The notes beneath the pieces are model-generated. The model saw only the letters and a list, made by a program, of their open reading frames with translations, ran no database searches and was not told where the DNA came from. Of a stretch of 64,000 nucleotides of DNA, positions 10,971-24,617 are shown in pieces. How positions within the stretch are numbered: position 1 is the first letter of the stretch; every line of letters starts with the position of its first letter. This DNA is from Argopecten irradians. Taxonomy: Eukaryota > Mollusca > Bivalvia > Pectinida > Pectinidae. The translations under genes were made by a program, and so were the position numbers. The stretch spans positions 55,937,997 to 56,001,996 of the forward strand of contig NC_091135.1 in NCBI RefSeq assembly GCF_041381155.1. The letters are read 5' to 3'.

Positions 10971-13900
10971 AAAGTCAAACTGTTTGTTACAAGGAGTGTG
11001 ATGACGGAGGCAAACTGTGTGTTACAAGGAGTGTGATGACGGAGTCAAACTGTTTGTCACAGGGAGTGTGATGACGGAGTCAAACTGTTTGTTACAAAGA
11101 GTGTGATGACGGAGTCAAACTGTTTGTTACAAGGAGTGTAATGATGAATTTAAGCTGTTTGTTACAAGGAATGTGATGACGGAGTCAAACTGTTTGTTAC
11201 AAAGAGTGTGATGACGGAGTCAAACTGTTTGTTACAAAGAGTGTGATGACGGAGTCAAACTGTGTGTTACAAGGAGTGTAATGATGAATTTAAGCTGTTT
11301 GTTACAAGGAATGTGATGACGGAGTCAAACTGTTTGTTACAAAGAGTGTGATGACGGAGTCAAACTGTTTGTTACAAGGAGTGTGATGACGGAGTCAAAC
11401 TGTTTGTTACAAGGAGTGTGATAATGGAGTCAAACTGTTTGTTACAAGGAGTGTGATGACGGAGTCAAACTGTTTGTTACAAGGAGTGTGATGAGGAGTC
11501 AAACTGTTTGTTACAAGGAGTGTGATGACGGAGTCAAACTGTTTGTTACAAGGAGTGTGATGACGGAGTCAAACTGTTTGTTACAAGGAGTGTGATAACG
11601 GAGTCAAACTGTTTGTTACAAGGAGTGTGATGACGGAGTCAAACTGTTTGTTACAAGGAGTGTGATGACGGAGTCAAACTGTTTGTTACAAGGAGTGTGA
11701 TGACGGAGTCAAACTGTTTGTTACAAAGAGTGTGATAATGGAGTCAAACTGTTTGTTACAAGGAGTGTGATGACGGAGTCAAACTGTTTGTTACAAGGAG
11801 TGTGAAAATGGAGTCAAACTGTGTGTTACAAGGAATGTGATGACGGAGTCAAACTGTTTGTTACAAGGAGTGTGATGACGGAGTCAAACTGTTTGTTACA
11901 AGGAGTGTGATGACGGAGTCAAACTGTTTGTTACAAAGAGTGTGATGACGGAGTCAAACTGTTTGTTACAAAGGAGTGTGATGACGGAGTCAAACTGTTT
12001 GTTACAAAGAGTGTGAAACGGAGTCAAACTGTTTGTTACAAGAAGAGTGTACAAGAGTGTGATGACGGAGTCAAACTGTTTGTTACAAAGAGTGTGATGA
12101 CGGAGTCAAACTGTTTGTTACAAGGAGTGTGATGACGGAGTCAAACTGTTTGTTACAGGGAGTGTGATGACGGAGTCAAACTGTTTGTTACAAGGAGTGT
12201 GATAATGGAGTCAAACTGTTTGTTACAAGGAGTGTGATGACGGAGTCAAACTGTTTGTTACAAAGAGTGTGATGACGGAGTAAAACTGTTTGTTACAAAG
12301 AGTGTGATGACGGAGTCAAACTGTTTGTTACAAAGAGTGTGATGACGGAGTCAAACTGTTTGTTACAAAGAGTGTGATGACGGAGTCAAACTGTTTGTTA
12401 CAAAGAGTGTGATGACGGAGTCAAACTGTTTGTTACAAAGAGTGTGATAATGGAGTCAAACTGTTTGTTACAAGGAGTGTGATGACGGAGTCAAACTGTT
12501 TGTTACAAAGAGTGTGATGACGGAGTCAAACTGTTTGTTACAAAGAGTGTGATAATGGAGTCAAACTGTTTGTTACAAAGAGTGTGATGACGGAGTCAAA
12601 CTGTTTGTTACAAAGAGTGTGATGACGGAGTCAAACTGTTTGTTACAAAGAGTGTGATGACGGAGTCAAACTGTTTGTTACAAAGAGTGTGATGACGGAG
12701 TCAAACTGTTTGTTACAAAGAGTGTGATGACGGAGTCAAACTGTTTGTTACAAGGAGTGTGATGACGGAGTCAAACTGTTTGTTACAAGGAGTGTGATGA
12801 CGGAGTCAAACTGTTTGTTACAAAGAGTGTGATGACGGAGTCAAACTGTTTGTTACAAAGAGTGTGATGACGGAGTCAAACTGTTTGTTACAAAGAGTGT
12901 GATGACGGAGTCAAACTGTTTGTTACAAAGAGTGTGATGACGGAGTAAAACTGTTTGTTACAAAGAGTGTGATGACGGAGTCAAACTGTTTGTTACAAGG
13001 AGTGTGATGACGGAGTCAAACTGTTTGTTACAAGGAGTGTGATGATGGAGTCAAACTGTTTGTTACAAGGAGTGTGATGACGGAGTCAAACTGTTTGTTA
13101 CAAAGAGTGTGATGATGGAGTCAAACTGTTTGTTACAAGGAGTGTGATGACGGAGTCAAACTGTTTGTTACAAGGAGTGTGATGACGGAGTCAAACTGTT
13201 TGTTACAAAGAGTGTGATGACGGAGTCAAACTGTTTGTTACAAGGAGTGTGATGACGGAGTCAAACTGTTTGTTACAAAGAGTGTGATGACGGAGTCAAA
13301 CTGTTTGTTACAAGGAGTGTGATGACGGAGTCAAACTGTTTGTTACAAAGAGTGTGATGACGGAGTCAAACTGTTTGTTACAAAGAGTGTGATGACGGAG
13401 TCAAACTGTTTGTTACAAGGAGTGTGATGACGGAGTCAAACTGTTTGTTACAAAGAGTGTGATGACGGAGTCAAACTGTTTGTTACAAGAGTGTGATGAC
13501 GGAGTCAAACTGTTTGTTACAAGAGTGTGATGAGGAGTCAAATGTGTGATGACGGAGTCAAACTGTTTTGTTACAAGAGAGTGTGATGACGGAGTCAAAC
13601 TGTTTGTTACAAGAGTGTGATGACGGAGTCAAACTGTTTGTTACAAGGAGTGTGATGACGGAGTCAAACTGTTTGTTACAAAGAGTGTGATGACGGAGTC
13701 AAACTGTTTGTTACAAAGAGTGTGATGACGGAGTCAAACTGTTTGTTACAAGGAGTGTGATGACGGAGTCAAACTGTTTGTTACAAGGAGTGTGATGACG
13801 GAGTCAAACTGTTTGTTACAAAGAGTGTGATGACGGAGTCAAACTGTTTGTTACAAAGAGTGTGATGACGGAGTCAAACTGTTTGTTACAAAGAGTGTGA

Positions 13901-16900
13901 TGACGGAGTCAAACTGTTTGTTACAAGGAGTGTGATGACGGAGTCAAACTGTTTGTTACAAGGAGTGTGATGACGGAGTCAAACTGTTTGTTACAAAGGA
14001 GTGTGATGACGGAGTCAAACTGTTTGTTACAAAGAGTGTGATGACGGAGTCAAACTGTTTGTTACAAAGAGTGTGATGACGGAGTCAAACTGTTTGTTAC
14101 AAGGAGTGTGATGACGGAGTCAAACTGTTTGTTTCAAACTGTTTGTTACAAGGAGTGTGATGACGGAGTCAAACTGTTTGTTACAAGGAGTGTGATGACG
14201 GAGTCAAACTGTTTGTTACAAAGAGTGTGATGACGGAGTCAAACTGTTTGTTACAAAGGAGTGTGATGACGGAGTCAAACTGTTTGTTACAAGGAGTGTG
14301 ATGACGGAGTCAAACTGTTTGTTACAAGAGTGTGATGATGGAGTCAAACTGTTTGTTACAAGGAGTGTGATGACGGAGTCAAACTGTTTGTTACAAGGAG
14401 TGTGATGACGGAGTCTCAAACTGTTGTTACAAAGAAGTGTGATGACGGAGTCAAACTGTTTGTTACAAGAGTGTGATGACGGAGTCAAACTGTTTGTTAC
14501 AAGGAGTGTGATGACGGAGTCAAACTGTTTGTTACAAAGAGTGTGATGACGGAGTCAAACTGTTTGTTACAAAGAGTGTGATGACGGAGTCAAACTGTTT
14601 GTTACAAGAGATTGTGATAATGGAGTCAAACTGTTTGTTACAAGGAGGTGATGACGGAGTCAAACTGTTTGTTACAAGGAGTGTGATGACGGAGTCAAAC
14701 TGTTTGTTACAAAGAGTGTGATAATGGAGTCAAACTGTTTGTTACAAGGAGTGTGATGACGGAGTCAAACTGTTTGTTACAAGGAGTGTGATGACGGAGT
14801 CAAACTGTTTGTTACAAGGAGTGTGATGACGGAGTCAAACTGTTTGTTACAAGGAGTGTGATGACGGAGTCAAAACTGTTTGTTACAAGGAGTGTGATGA
14901 CGGAGTCAAACTGTTTGTTACAAGGAGTGTGATGACGGAGTCAAACTGTTTGTTACAAGGAGTGTGATGACGGAGTCAAACTGTTTGTTACAAGGAGTGT
15001 GATGACGGAGTCAAACTGTTTGTTACAAAGAGTGTGATGACGGAGTCAAACTGTTTGTTACAAAGAGTGTGATGACGGAGTCAAACTGTTTGTTACAAGG
15101 AGTGTGATGACGGAGTCAAACTGTTTGTTACAAGGAGTGTGATGACGGAGTCAAACTGTTTGTTACAAAGAGTGTGATGACGGAGTCAAACTGTTTGTTA
15201 CAAGGAGTGTGATGACGGAGTCAAACTGTTTGTTACAAGAGTGTGATGACGGAGTCAAACTGTTTGTTACAAGGAGTGTGATGACGGAGTCAAACTGTTT
15301 GTTACAAGGAGTGTGATGAACGGAGTCAAACTGTTTGTTACAAGGAGTGTGATGACGGAGTCAAACTGTTTGTTACAAAGAGTGTGATACGGAGTCAAAC
15401 TGTTTGTTACAAGGAGTGTGATGACGGAGTCAAACTGTTTGTTACAAGGAGTGTGATGACGGAGTCAAAGTTGTTACTGATAGGTGTTACAAGGAGTGTG
15501 ATGACGGAGTCAAACTGTTTGTTACAAGGAGTGTGATGACGGAGTCAAACTGTTTGTTACAAGGAGTGTGATGACGGAGTCAAATGTTTGATACAAGAGT
15601 GTGATGACGGAGTCAACTGTTTTGTTACAAGGAGTGTGATGACGGAGTCAAACTGTTTGTTTACAAGGAGTGTGAAAATGGAGTCAAACTGTTTGTTACA
15701 AGGAGGTGATGATGACGGAGTCAAACTGTTTGTTACAAGGAGTGTGATGACGGAGTCAAACTGTTTGTTACAAGAGTGTGTGATGACGGAGTCAAACTGT
15801 TTGTTACAAGGAGTGTGATGACGGAGTCAAACTGTTTGTTACAAGGAGTGTGATGACGGAGTCAAACTGTTTGTTACAAAGAGTGTGATGACGGAGTCAA
15901 ACTGTTTGTTACAAGGATGTGTGATGACGGAGTCAAACTGTTTGTTACAAAGAGTGTGATGACGGAGTCAAACTGTTTGTTACAAGGAGTGTGATGACGG
16001 AGTCAAACTGTTTGTTACAAGGAGTGTGATGACGGAGTCAAACTGTTTGTTACAAAGAGTGTGATGACGGAGTCAAACTGTTTGTTACAAGGAGTGTGAT
16101 GAACGGAGTCAAAACTGTTTGTTACAAAGGAGTGTGATGACGGAGTCAAACTGTTTGTTACAAAGAGTGTGATGATGGAGTCAAACTGTTTGTTACAAGG
16201 AGTGTGATGACGGAGTCAAACTGTTTGTTACAAGAGTGTGATGACGGAGTCAAACTGTTTGTTACAAGGAGTGTGATGACGGAGTCAAACTGTTTGTTAC
16301 AAAGGAGTGTGATGACGGAGTCAAACTGTTTGTTACAAGGAGTGTGATGACGGAGTCAAACTGTTTGTTACAAGGATTGTGATGACGGAGTCAAACTGTT
16401 TGTTACAAGGAGTGTGATGACGGAGTCAAACTGTTTGTTACAAGGAGTGTGATGACGGAGTCAAACTGTTTGTTACAAGGAGTGTGATGACGGAGTCAAA
16501 CTGTTTGTTACAAAGAGTGTGATGACGGAGTCAAACTGTTTGTTACAAGGAGTGTGATGACGGAGTCAAACTGTTTGTTACAAGGAGTGTGATGACGGAG
16601 TCAAACTGTTTGTTACAAGGAGTGTGATGACGGAGTCAAACTGTTTGTTACAAGGAGTGTGATGACGGAGTCAAACTGTTTGTTACAAAGGAGTGTGATG
16701 AGGAGTCAACTGTTTGTTACAAGGAGTGTGATGACGGAGTCAAACTGTTTGTTACAAGGAGTGTGATGACGGAGTCAAACTGTTTGTTACAAGGAGTGTG
16801 ATGACGGAGTCAAACTGTTTGTTACAAGGAGTGTGATGACGGAGTCATCCTGTTTGTTACAAGGAGTGTGATGACGGAGTCAAACTGTTTGTTACAAGGA

Positions 16901-19900
16901 GTGTGATGACGGAGTCAAACTGTTTGTTACAAGGAGTGTGATGACGGAGTCAAACTGTTTGTTACAAGGAGTGTGATGACGGAGTCAAACTGTTTGTTAC
17001 AAGGAGTGTGATGACGGAGTCAAACTGTTTGTTACAAGGAGTGTGATGACGGAGTCAAACTGTTTGTTACAAGGAGTGTGATGACGGAGTCAAACTGTTT
17101 GTTACAAGGAGTGTGATGACGGAGTCAAACTGTTTGTTACAAGGAGTGTGATGACGGAGTCAAACTGTTTGTTACAAAGGAGTGTGATGACGGAGTCAAA
17201 CTGTTTGTTACAAAGGAGTGTGATGACGGAGTCAAACTGTTTGTTACAAGGAGTGTGATGACGGAGTCAAACTGTTTGTTACAAGGAGTGTGATGACGGA
17301 GTCAAACTGTTTGTTACAAGGAGTGTGATGACGGAGTCAAACTGTTTGTTACAAGGAGTGTGATGACGGAGTCAAACTGTTTGTTACAAAGAGTGTGATG
17401 ACGGAGTCAACTGTTTGTTACAAGGAGTGTGATGACGGAGTCCGACCTGTTTGTTACAAGGAGTGTGATGACGGAGTCAAACTGTTTGTTACAAGGAGTG
17501 TGATGACGGAGTCAAACTGTTTGTTACAAGGAGTGTGATGACGGAGTCAAACTGTTTGTTTTGTGATGACGGAGTCAAACTGTTTGTTACAAAGAGTGTG
17601 ATGACGGAGTCAAACTGTTTGTTACAAGAGTGTGATGACGGAGTCAACTGTTTGTTACAAGGAGTGTGATGACGGAGTCAAACTGTTTGTTACAAGGAGT
17701 GTGATGACGGAGTCAAACTGTTTGTTACAAGGAATGTGATGACGGAGTCAAACTGTTTGTTACAAGGAGTGTGATGACGGAGTCAAACTGTTTGTTACAA
17801 GGAGAGTGTGATGACGGAGTCAAACTGTTTGTTACAAGGAGTGTGATGACGGAGTCAAACTGTTTGTTACAAGGAGTGTGATGACGGAGTCAAACTGTTT
17901 GTTACAAGGAGTGTGATGACGGAGTCAAACTGTTTGTTACAAAGAGTGTGATGACGGAGTCAAACTGTTTGTTACAAAGAGTGTGATGACGGAGTCAAAC
18001 TGTTTGTTACAAGGAGTGTGATGACGGAGTCAAATTGTTTGTTACAAGGAGTGTGATGACGGAGTCAAACTGTTTGTTACAAGGAGTGTGATGACGGAGT
18101 CAAACTGTTTGTTACAAGGAGTGTGATGACGGAGTCAAACTGTTTGTTACAAGGAGTGTGATGACGGAGTCAAACTGTTTGTTACAAGGAGTGTGATGAC
18201 GGAGTCAAACTGTTTGTTACAAGGAGTGTGATGACGGAGTCAAACTGTTTGTTACAAGGAGTGTGATGACGGAGTCAAACTGTTTGTTACAAGGAGTGTG
18301 ATGACGGAGTCAAACTGTTTGTGTTACAAGGAGTGTGATGACGGAGTCAAACTGTTTGTTACAAGGAGTGTGATGACGGAGTCAAACTGTTTGTTACAAG
18401 GAGTGTGATGACGGAGTCAAACTGTTTGTTACAAGGAGTGTGATGACGGAGTCAAACTGTTTGTTACAAGGAGTGTGATGACGGAGTCAAACTGTTTGTT
18501 ACAAAGGAGTGTGATGACGGAGTCAAACTGTTTGTTACAAGGAGTGTGATGACGGAGTCAAACTGTTTGTTACAAGGAGTGTGATGACGGAGTCAAACTG
18601 TTTGTTACAAGGAGTGTGATGACGGAGTCAAACTGTTTGTTACAAGGAGTGTGATGACGGAGTCAAACTGTTTGTTACAAGGAGTGTGATGACGGAGTCA
18701 AACTGTTTGTTACAAGGATGTGTGTGATGAAGGAGTAGAAAACTGTTTGTTACAAGGAGTGTGATGACGGAGTCAAACTGTTGTTACAAGGAGTGTGATG
18801 ACGGAGTCAAACTGTTTGTTACAAGGAGTGTGATGACGGAGTCAAATGTTTGTTACAAAGAGTGTGATGACGGAGTCAAACTGTTTGTTACAAGGAGTGT
18901 GATGACGGAGTCAAATTGTTTGTTACAAGAGTGTGATGACGGAGTCAAACTGTTTGTTACAAGGAGTGTGATGACGGAGTCAAAACTGTTTGTTACAAGG
19001 AGTGTGATGACGGAGTCAAACTGTTTGTTACAAAGATTGTGATAATGGAGTCGAACTTTTTGTTACAAGGCGTGTGATGACGGAGTCAAACTTTTTGTTA
19101 CAAGGAGTGTGATGACGGAGTCAAACTGTTTGTTACAAGGAGTGTGATGACGGAGTCAAACTGTTTGTTACAAGGAGTGTGATGACGGAGTCAAACTGTT
19201 TGTTACAAGGAGTGTGATGACGGAGTCAAACTGTTTGTTACAAGGAGTGTGATGACGGAGTCAAACTGTTTGTTACAAGGAGTGTGATGACGGAGTCAAA
19301 CTGTTTGTTACAAGGAGTGTGATGATGGAGTCAAACTGTTTGTTACAAGGAGTGTGATGACGGAGTCAAACTGTTTGTTACAAGGAGTGTGAATGATGGA
19401 GTCAAACTGTTTGTTACAAGGAGTGTGATGACAGGAGTCAAACTGTTTTGTTACAAGGAGTGTGATGACGGAGTCAAACTGTTTGTTACAAGGAGTGTGA
19501 TGACGGAGTCAAACTGTTTGTTACAAGGAGTGTGATGACGGAGTCAAACTGTTTGTTACAAGGAGTGTGATGACGGAGTCAAACTGTTTGTTACAAGGAG
19601 TGTGATGACGGAGTCAAACTGTTTGTTACAAGGAGTGTGATGACGGAGTCAAACTGTTTGTTACAAGGAGTGTGATGACGGAGTCAAACTGTTTGTTACA
19701 AGGAGTGTGATGACGGAGTCAAACTGTTTGTTACAAGGAGTGTGATGACGGAGTCAAACTGTTTGTTACAAGGAGTGTGATGACGGAGTCAAACTGTTTG
19801 TTACAAGGAGTGTGATGACGGAGTCAAATTGTTTGTTACAAGGAGTGTGATGAAGGAGTCAAACTGTTTGTTACAAGGAGTGTGATGACGGAGTCAAACT

Positions 19901-22900
19901 GTTTGTTACAAGGAGTGTGATGACGGAGTCAAACTGTTTGTTACAAAGAGTGTGATGACGGAGTCAAACTGTTTGTTACAAAGAGTGTGATGACGGAGTC
20001 AAACTGTTTGTTACAAGGAGTGTGATGACGGAGTCAAACTGTTTGTTACAAGGAGTGTGATGACGGAGTCAAACTGTTTGTTACAAGGAGTGTGAACGGA
20101 GTCAACTGTTTGTTACAAGGAGTGTGATGACGGAGTCAAACTGTTTGTTACAAGGAGTGTGATGACGGAGTCAAACTGTTTGTTACAAGGAGTGTGATGA
20201 CGGAGTCAAACTGTTTGTTACAAGGAGTGTGATGACGGAGTCAAACTGTTTGTTACAAGGAGTGTGTGGAGTCAAAGTTGTTACAAGGATGTGATGACGG
20301 AGTCAAACTGTTTGTTACAAGGAGTGTGATGACGGAGTCAAACTGTTTGTTACAAGGAGTGTGATGACGGAGTCAAACTGTTTGTTACAAGGAGTGTGAT
20401 GACGGAGTCAAACTGTTTGTTACAAAGAGTGTGATGAACGGAGTCAAACTGTTTGTTACAAGGAGTGTGATGACGGAGTCAAACTGTTTGTTACAAGGAG
20501 TGTGATGACGGAGTCAAAACTGTTTGTTACAAGGAGTGTGATGACGGAGTCAAACTGTTTGTTACAGGAGTGTGATGAGGAGTCAAAGTTTTGTTACAAG
20601 GAGTGTGATGACGGAGTCAATCCTGTTTGTTACAAGGAGTGTGATGACGGAGTCAAACTGTTTGTTACAAGGAGTGTGATGACGGAGTCAAACTGTTTGT
20701 TACAGGAGTGTGATGACGGAGTCAAACTGTTTGTTACAAGGAGTGTGATGACGGAGTCAAACTGTTTGTTACAAAGAGTGTGATGACGGAGTCAAACTGT
20801 TTGTTACAAAGAGTGTGATGACGGAGTCAAACTTTTACAAGAGTGTGATACAAAGAGTGTGATGTGATGACGGAGTCAAACTGTTTGTTACAAAGAGTGT
20901 GATGACGGAGTCAAACTGTTTGTTACAAGGAGTGTGATGACGGAGTCAAATTGTTTGTTACAAGGAGTGTGATAATGGAGTCAAACTGTTTGTTACAAGG
21001 AGTGTGATGACGGAGTCAAACTGTTTGTTACAAAGAGTGTGAAAATGGAGTCAAACTGTTTGTTACAAGGAATGTGATGACGGAGTCAAAACTGTTTGTT
21101 ACAAGGAGTGTGATGACGGAGTCATCCTGTTTGATAAAAAGAGTGTGATGACGGAGTCAACTGTTTGTGACAAAGAGTGTGATGACGGAGTCATCCTGTT
21201 TGTTACAAAGAGTGTGATGACGGAGTCAAACTGTTTGTTACAAGAGTGAGTGTGATAATGGAGTCAAACTGTTTGTTACAAGGAGTGTGATGACGGAGTC
21301 AAATTGTTTGTTACAAGGAGTGTGATGACGGAGTCAAACTGTTTGTTACAAGGAGTGTGATGACGGAGTCAAACTGTTTGTTACAAGGAGTGTGATGACG
21401 GAGTCAAACTGTTTGTTACAAGGAGTGTGATGACGGAGTCAAACTGTTTGTTACAAAGAGTGTGATGACGGAGTCAAACTGTTTGTTACAAGGAGTGTGA
21501 TGACGGAGTCAAACTGTTTGTTACAAGGAGTGTGATGACGGAGTCAAACTGTTTGTTACAAAGAGTGTGATGACGGAGTCAAACTGTTTGTTACAAAGAG
21601 TGTGATGACGGAGTCATCAAACTGTTTGTTACAAAGAGTGTGATGACGGAGTCAAACTGTTTGTTACAAGGAGTGTGATGAAGGAGTCAAACTGTTTGTT
21701 ACAAGGAGTGTGATGACGGAGTCAAAACTGTTTGTTACAAAGAGTGTGATGACGGAGTCAAACTGTTTGTTACAAAGAGTGTGATGACGGAGTCAAACTG
21801 TTTGTTACAAAGAGTGTGATGATGGAGTCAAACTTTTTGTTACAAGGAGTGTGATGACGGAGTCAAACTGTTTGTTACAAGGAGTGTGATGACGGAGTAA
21901 AACTGTTTGTTACAAAGAGTGTGATGACGGAGTCAAACTGTTTGTTACAAAGAGTGTGATGACGGAGTCAAACTGTTTGTTACAAAGGAGTGTGATGACG
22001 GAGTCAAATTGTTTGTTACAAGGAGTGTGATGACGGAGTCAAACTGTTTGTTACAAAGAGTGTGATGACGGAGTCAAACTGTTTGTTACAAGGAGTGTGA
22101 TGACGGAGTCAAACTGTTTGTTACAAGGAGTGTGATGACGGAGTCAAATTGTTTGTTACAAGGAGTGTGATGACGGAGTCAAACTGTTTGTTACAAAGAG
22201 TGTGATGATGGAGTCAAACTGTTTGTTACAAGGAGTGTGATGACGGAGTCAAACTGTTTGTTACAAAGATTGTGATAATGGAGTCGAACTGTTTGTTACA
22301 AGGAGTGTGATGACGGAGTCAAGTTGTTTGTTACAAGAAGTGTGATGATTGAGTCAAAAAGTTTGTGACAAGGAGTGTGATGAAGGAGTCAAACTGTTTG
22401 ATACAAGGAGTGTGATGACGGAGTCATCCTGTTTGATACAAGGAGTGTTGATGACGGAGTCAAACTGTTTGTTACAGGGAGTGCGATGATAGAGTCAAAC
22501 TGTTTTGTTACAAGGAGTGTGATGATGGAGTCAAATTGTTTGTTACAAGGAGTGTGATGACGGAGTCAAACTGTTTGTTACAAGGAGTGTGTGACGACGG
22601 AGTCAAGCTGTTTGTTACAAGGAGTGTGATGACGGACTCAAACTGTTTGTTACAAGAACATGCAAAAAAAACCCAACTAAAGTAATGATAATGAATGTTG
22701 TTTTCATTCATACATACATTCACACACAAGTGTCAAACTGTTTGTTACAAAGATTGTGATAATGGGAGTCGAACTGTTTGTTACAAGGAGTGTGATGACG
22801 GAGTCAAGTTGTTTGTTACAAGAAGTGTGATGATTGAGTCAAAAAGTTTGTGACAAGGAGTGTGATGAAGGAGTCAAACTGTTTGATACAAGGAGTGTGA

Positions 22901-23606
22901 TGACGGAGTCATCCTGTTTGATACAAGGAGTGTGATGACGGAGTCCAACTGTTTGTTACAGGGAGTGTGATGATGGAGTCAAACTGTTTGTTACAAAGAG
23001 TGTAATGATGGAGTCAAATTGTTTGTTACAAGGAGTGTGATGACGGAGTCAAACTGTTTGTTACAAGGAGTGTGATAACGGAGTCAAGTTGTTTGTTACA
23101 AGGATTGTGATGACGGAGTCAAGCTGTTTGTTACAAAGATTGTGATAATGGAGTCGAACTGTTTGTCACAAGGAGTGTGATGACGGAGTCAAACTGTTTG
23201 TTACAAAGACTGTGATAATGGAGTCGAACTGTTTGTTACAAGAAGTGTGATGACGGAGTCAAGTTGTTTGTTACAAGAAGTGTGATAATTGAGTCAAAAA
23301 GTTTGTTACAAGGATTGTGATGAAGGAGTCAAACTGTTTGATACAAGGAGTGTAAGGACGGAGTCATCCTGATTGATACATGAAGTGTGATGACGGAGTC
23401 AAACTGTTTGTTACAGGGAGTGCGATGATAGAGTCAAACTGTTTGTTACCAGGACTGTTTGTTACAAGGAGTGTGATGATGGAGTCAAATTGTTTGTTAC
23501 AAGGAGTGTGATGACGGAGTCAAACTGTTTGTTACAAGGAGTGTGACGACGGAGTCAAGCTGTTTGTTACAAGGAGTGTGATGACGGAGTCAAGCTGTTT
23601 GTTACA
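10971..23606. repeat. 35-bp satellite array, about 360 copies (12.6 kb)
   Basis: Head-to-tail units of 35 bp: GTGTGATGACGGAGTCAAAC followed by TGTTTGTTACAAGGA. The most frequent variants are CAAGGAGTG against CAAAGAGTG, GATGACGG against GATAATGG or GATGATGG, and single-base indels. A-type monomers (CAAAGAG) dominate roughly 12.2-13.0 kb, and G-type monomers dominate roughly 16.7-20.4 kb. The outermost ~0.4 kb on the left and ~1.3 kb on the right are much more diverged, as expected for a homogenised array with ageing edges. The unit is not a multiple of three and carries TGATGA, so every frame closes; open frames of 60-93 codons on either strand are chance products of indels. Each unit contains the interrupted palindrome TGAC-GGA-GTCA. 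There are no variable spacers, so it is not CRISPR-like. Confidence 0.97.
22655..22731. repeat. Internal copy of the satellite's right flank
   Basis: A 77-bp non-satellite segment (starts AGAACATGCA, contains AACCCAACTAAAGTAATGAT, ends CACACACAAGT) interrupts the array and is nearly identical to 23607-23684, where the array finally ends. The satellite monomers before each copy also correspond in order, so the array edge with its flank was duplicated as a block. Confidence 0.92.
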
Positions 23607-23684
23607 AGAACATGCACAAAAAAACCCAACTAAAGTAATGATAATGAATGTTGTTTTCATTCATACATACATTCACACACAAGT
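23607..23684. repeat. Right flank of the satellite (second copy)
   Basis: 78-bp sequence matching 22655-22731 except for a base or two in the A-run. Unique sequence begins beyond it, so this copy is probably the original array boundary. Confidence 0.9.
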
Positions 23685-24617
23685 ACACATACAAACTTAA
23701 ATAAAGATAATGCTGGTATATCAACCAACAATGTTAACAATAAAATAAATTACTATGACTCATTATGACAAGATATTGACAGTGGAGTATCAATTTGAAG
23801 ATCATGAAATAAAATACAAAATGTTTCATTCCTACAAACATACATACTGATATCAAGATAAAGATGACAATGGTATTCAAAAAGGGTTTACAATCAAATA
23901 AATTGTAAGTCAATTATTGTAATTGTATATATTATCAATTTAAAGAGTAAACTTGTGGGTAGGTATGGATTATGACCTCATGTGTTTACGAGGGTAACGT
24001 CATTCTTTTCATTAGTAACGACGTGAGTTTCGCTATCAAAATAATGACATCACAAGGAATACCTTTCCACAAGGGAGGATACTGTGTTATCTATTATATG
24101 TAAAAAGACGGGATACTATCTTGGAAGTGAAGCAACTAAATAATTATAAGAGTATCTAAAAACTGTAGTTAACAGGGCTTTTTAAGAACAATTACACGAG
24201 ACCTAAGTTTATTTTTGGACTACGAATGATTTATATCAGTCACGTGATATTTAGATACCTTGTTTGTTTGCTCTTTTCTTCTTTCTCTCTTCTTTCAAAA
24301 GATTCAAAAGTCTATACAGGACAAGCAGCAGCAATTAAATAGTCCAAATTAAATATGGTCAAATGTCCACCAAGCATACTCAGATATAACAATAACAAAC
24401 TAATAAACTACCATAATTTAAAATGGCTAAACAATTTTCTAATTGTTCTTAAGATATTAAGAATCAAGGATCCTATACAGAATAAATTGATCCCTGCAAT
24501 GCTTTTCTGTGAAATTTCGATAAATAACCTAATTATCGAAACCAGTAAGCTATTTTATCTCTTGTGTAACGTATTAGTAAAGATTGTGGTGACGGAAATT
24601 GTGTAAAAGGCAGGGAT
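23685..24617. other. Spacer between satellite and tyrosinase A; probable 3' UTR of A
   Basis: No coding frame with support. The part next to 24618 should hold the 3' UTR of gene A. The first minus-strand AATAAA-type hexamer I see (TTTATT on +) is near 24209, about 400 bases past the stop, which is a possible but unproven polyadenylation site. Confidence 0.45.

Noticed and set aside
10971..23606. Many open frames of 60-93 codons within the 35-bp satellite (Ser/Thr/Leu-rich or ECDDGVKLF-like)
   Set aside because: They exist only where indels move the frame past the TGATGA in each unit; unit length is not a multiple of three and both strands show them.
10971..23606. CRISPR-like array of ~35-bp repeats
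   Set aside because: Units abut directly with no spacers, and the window is clearly eukaryotic.
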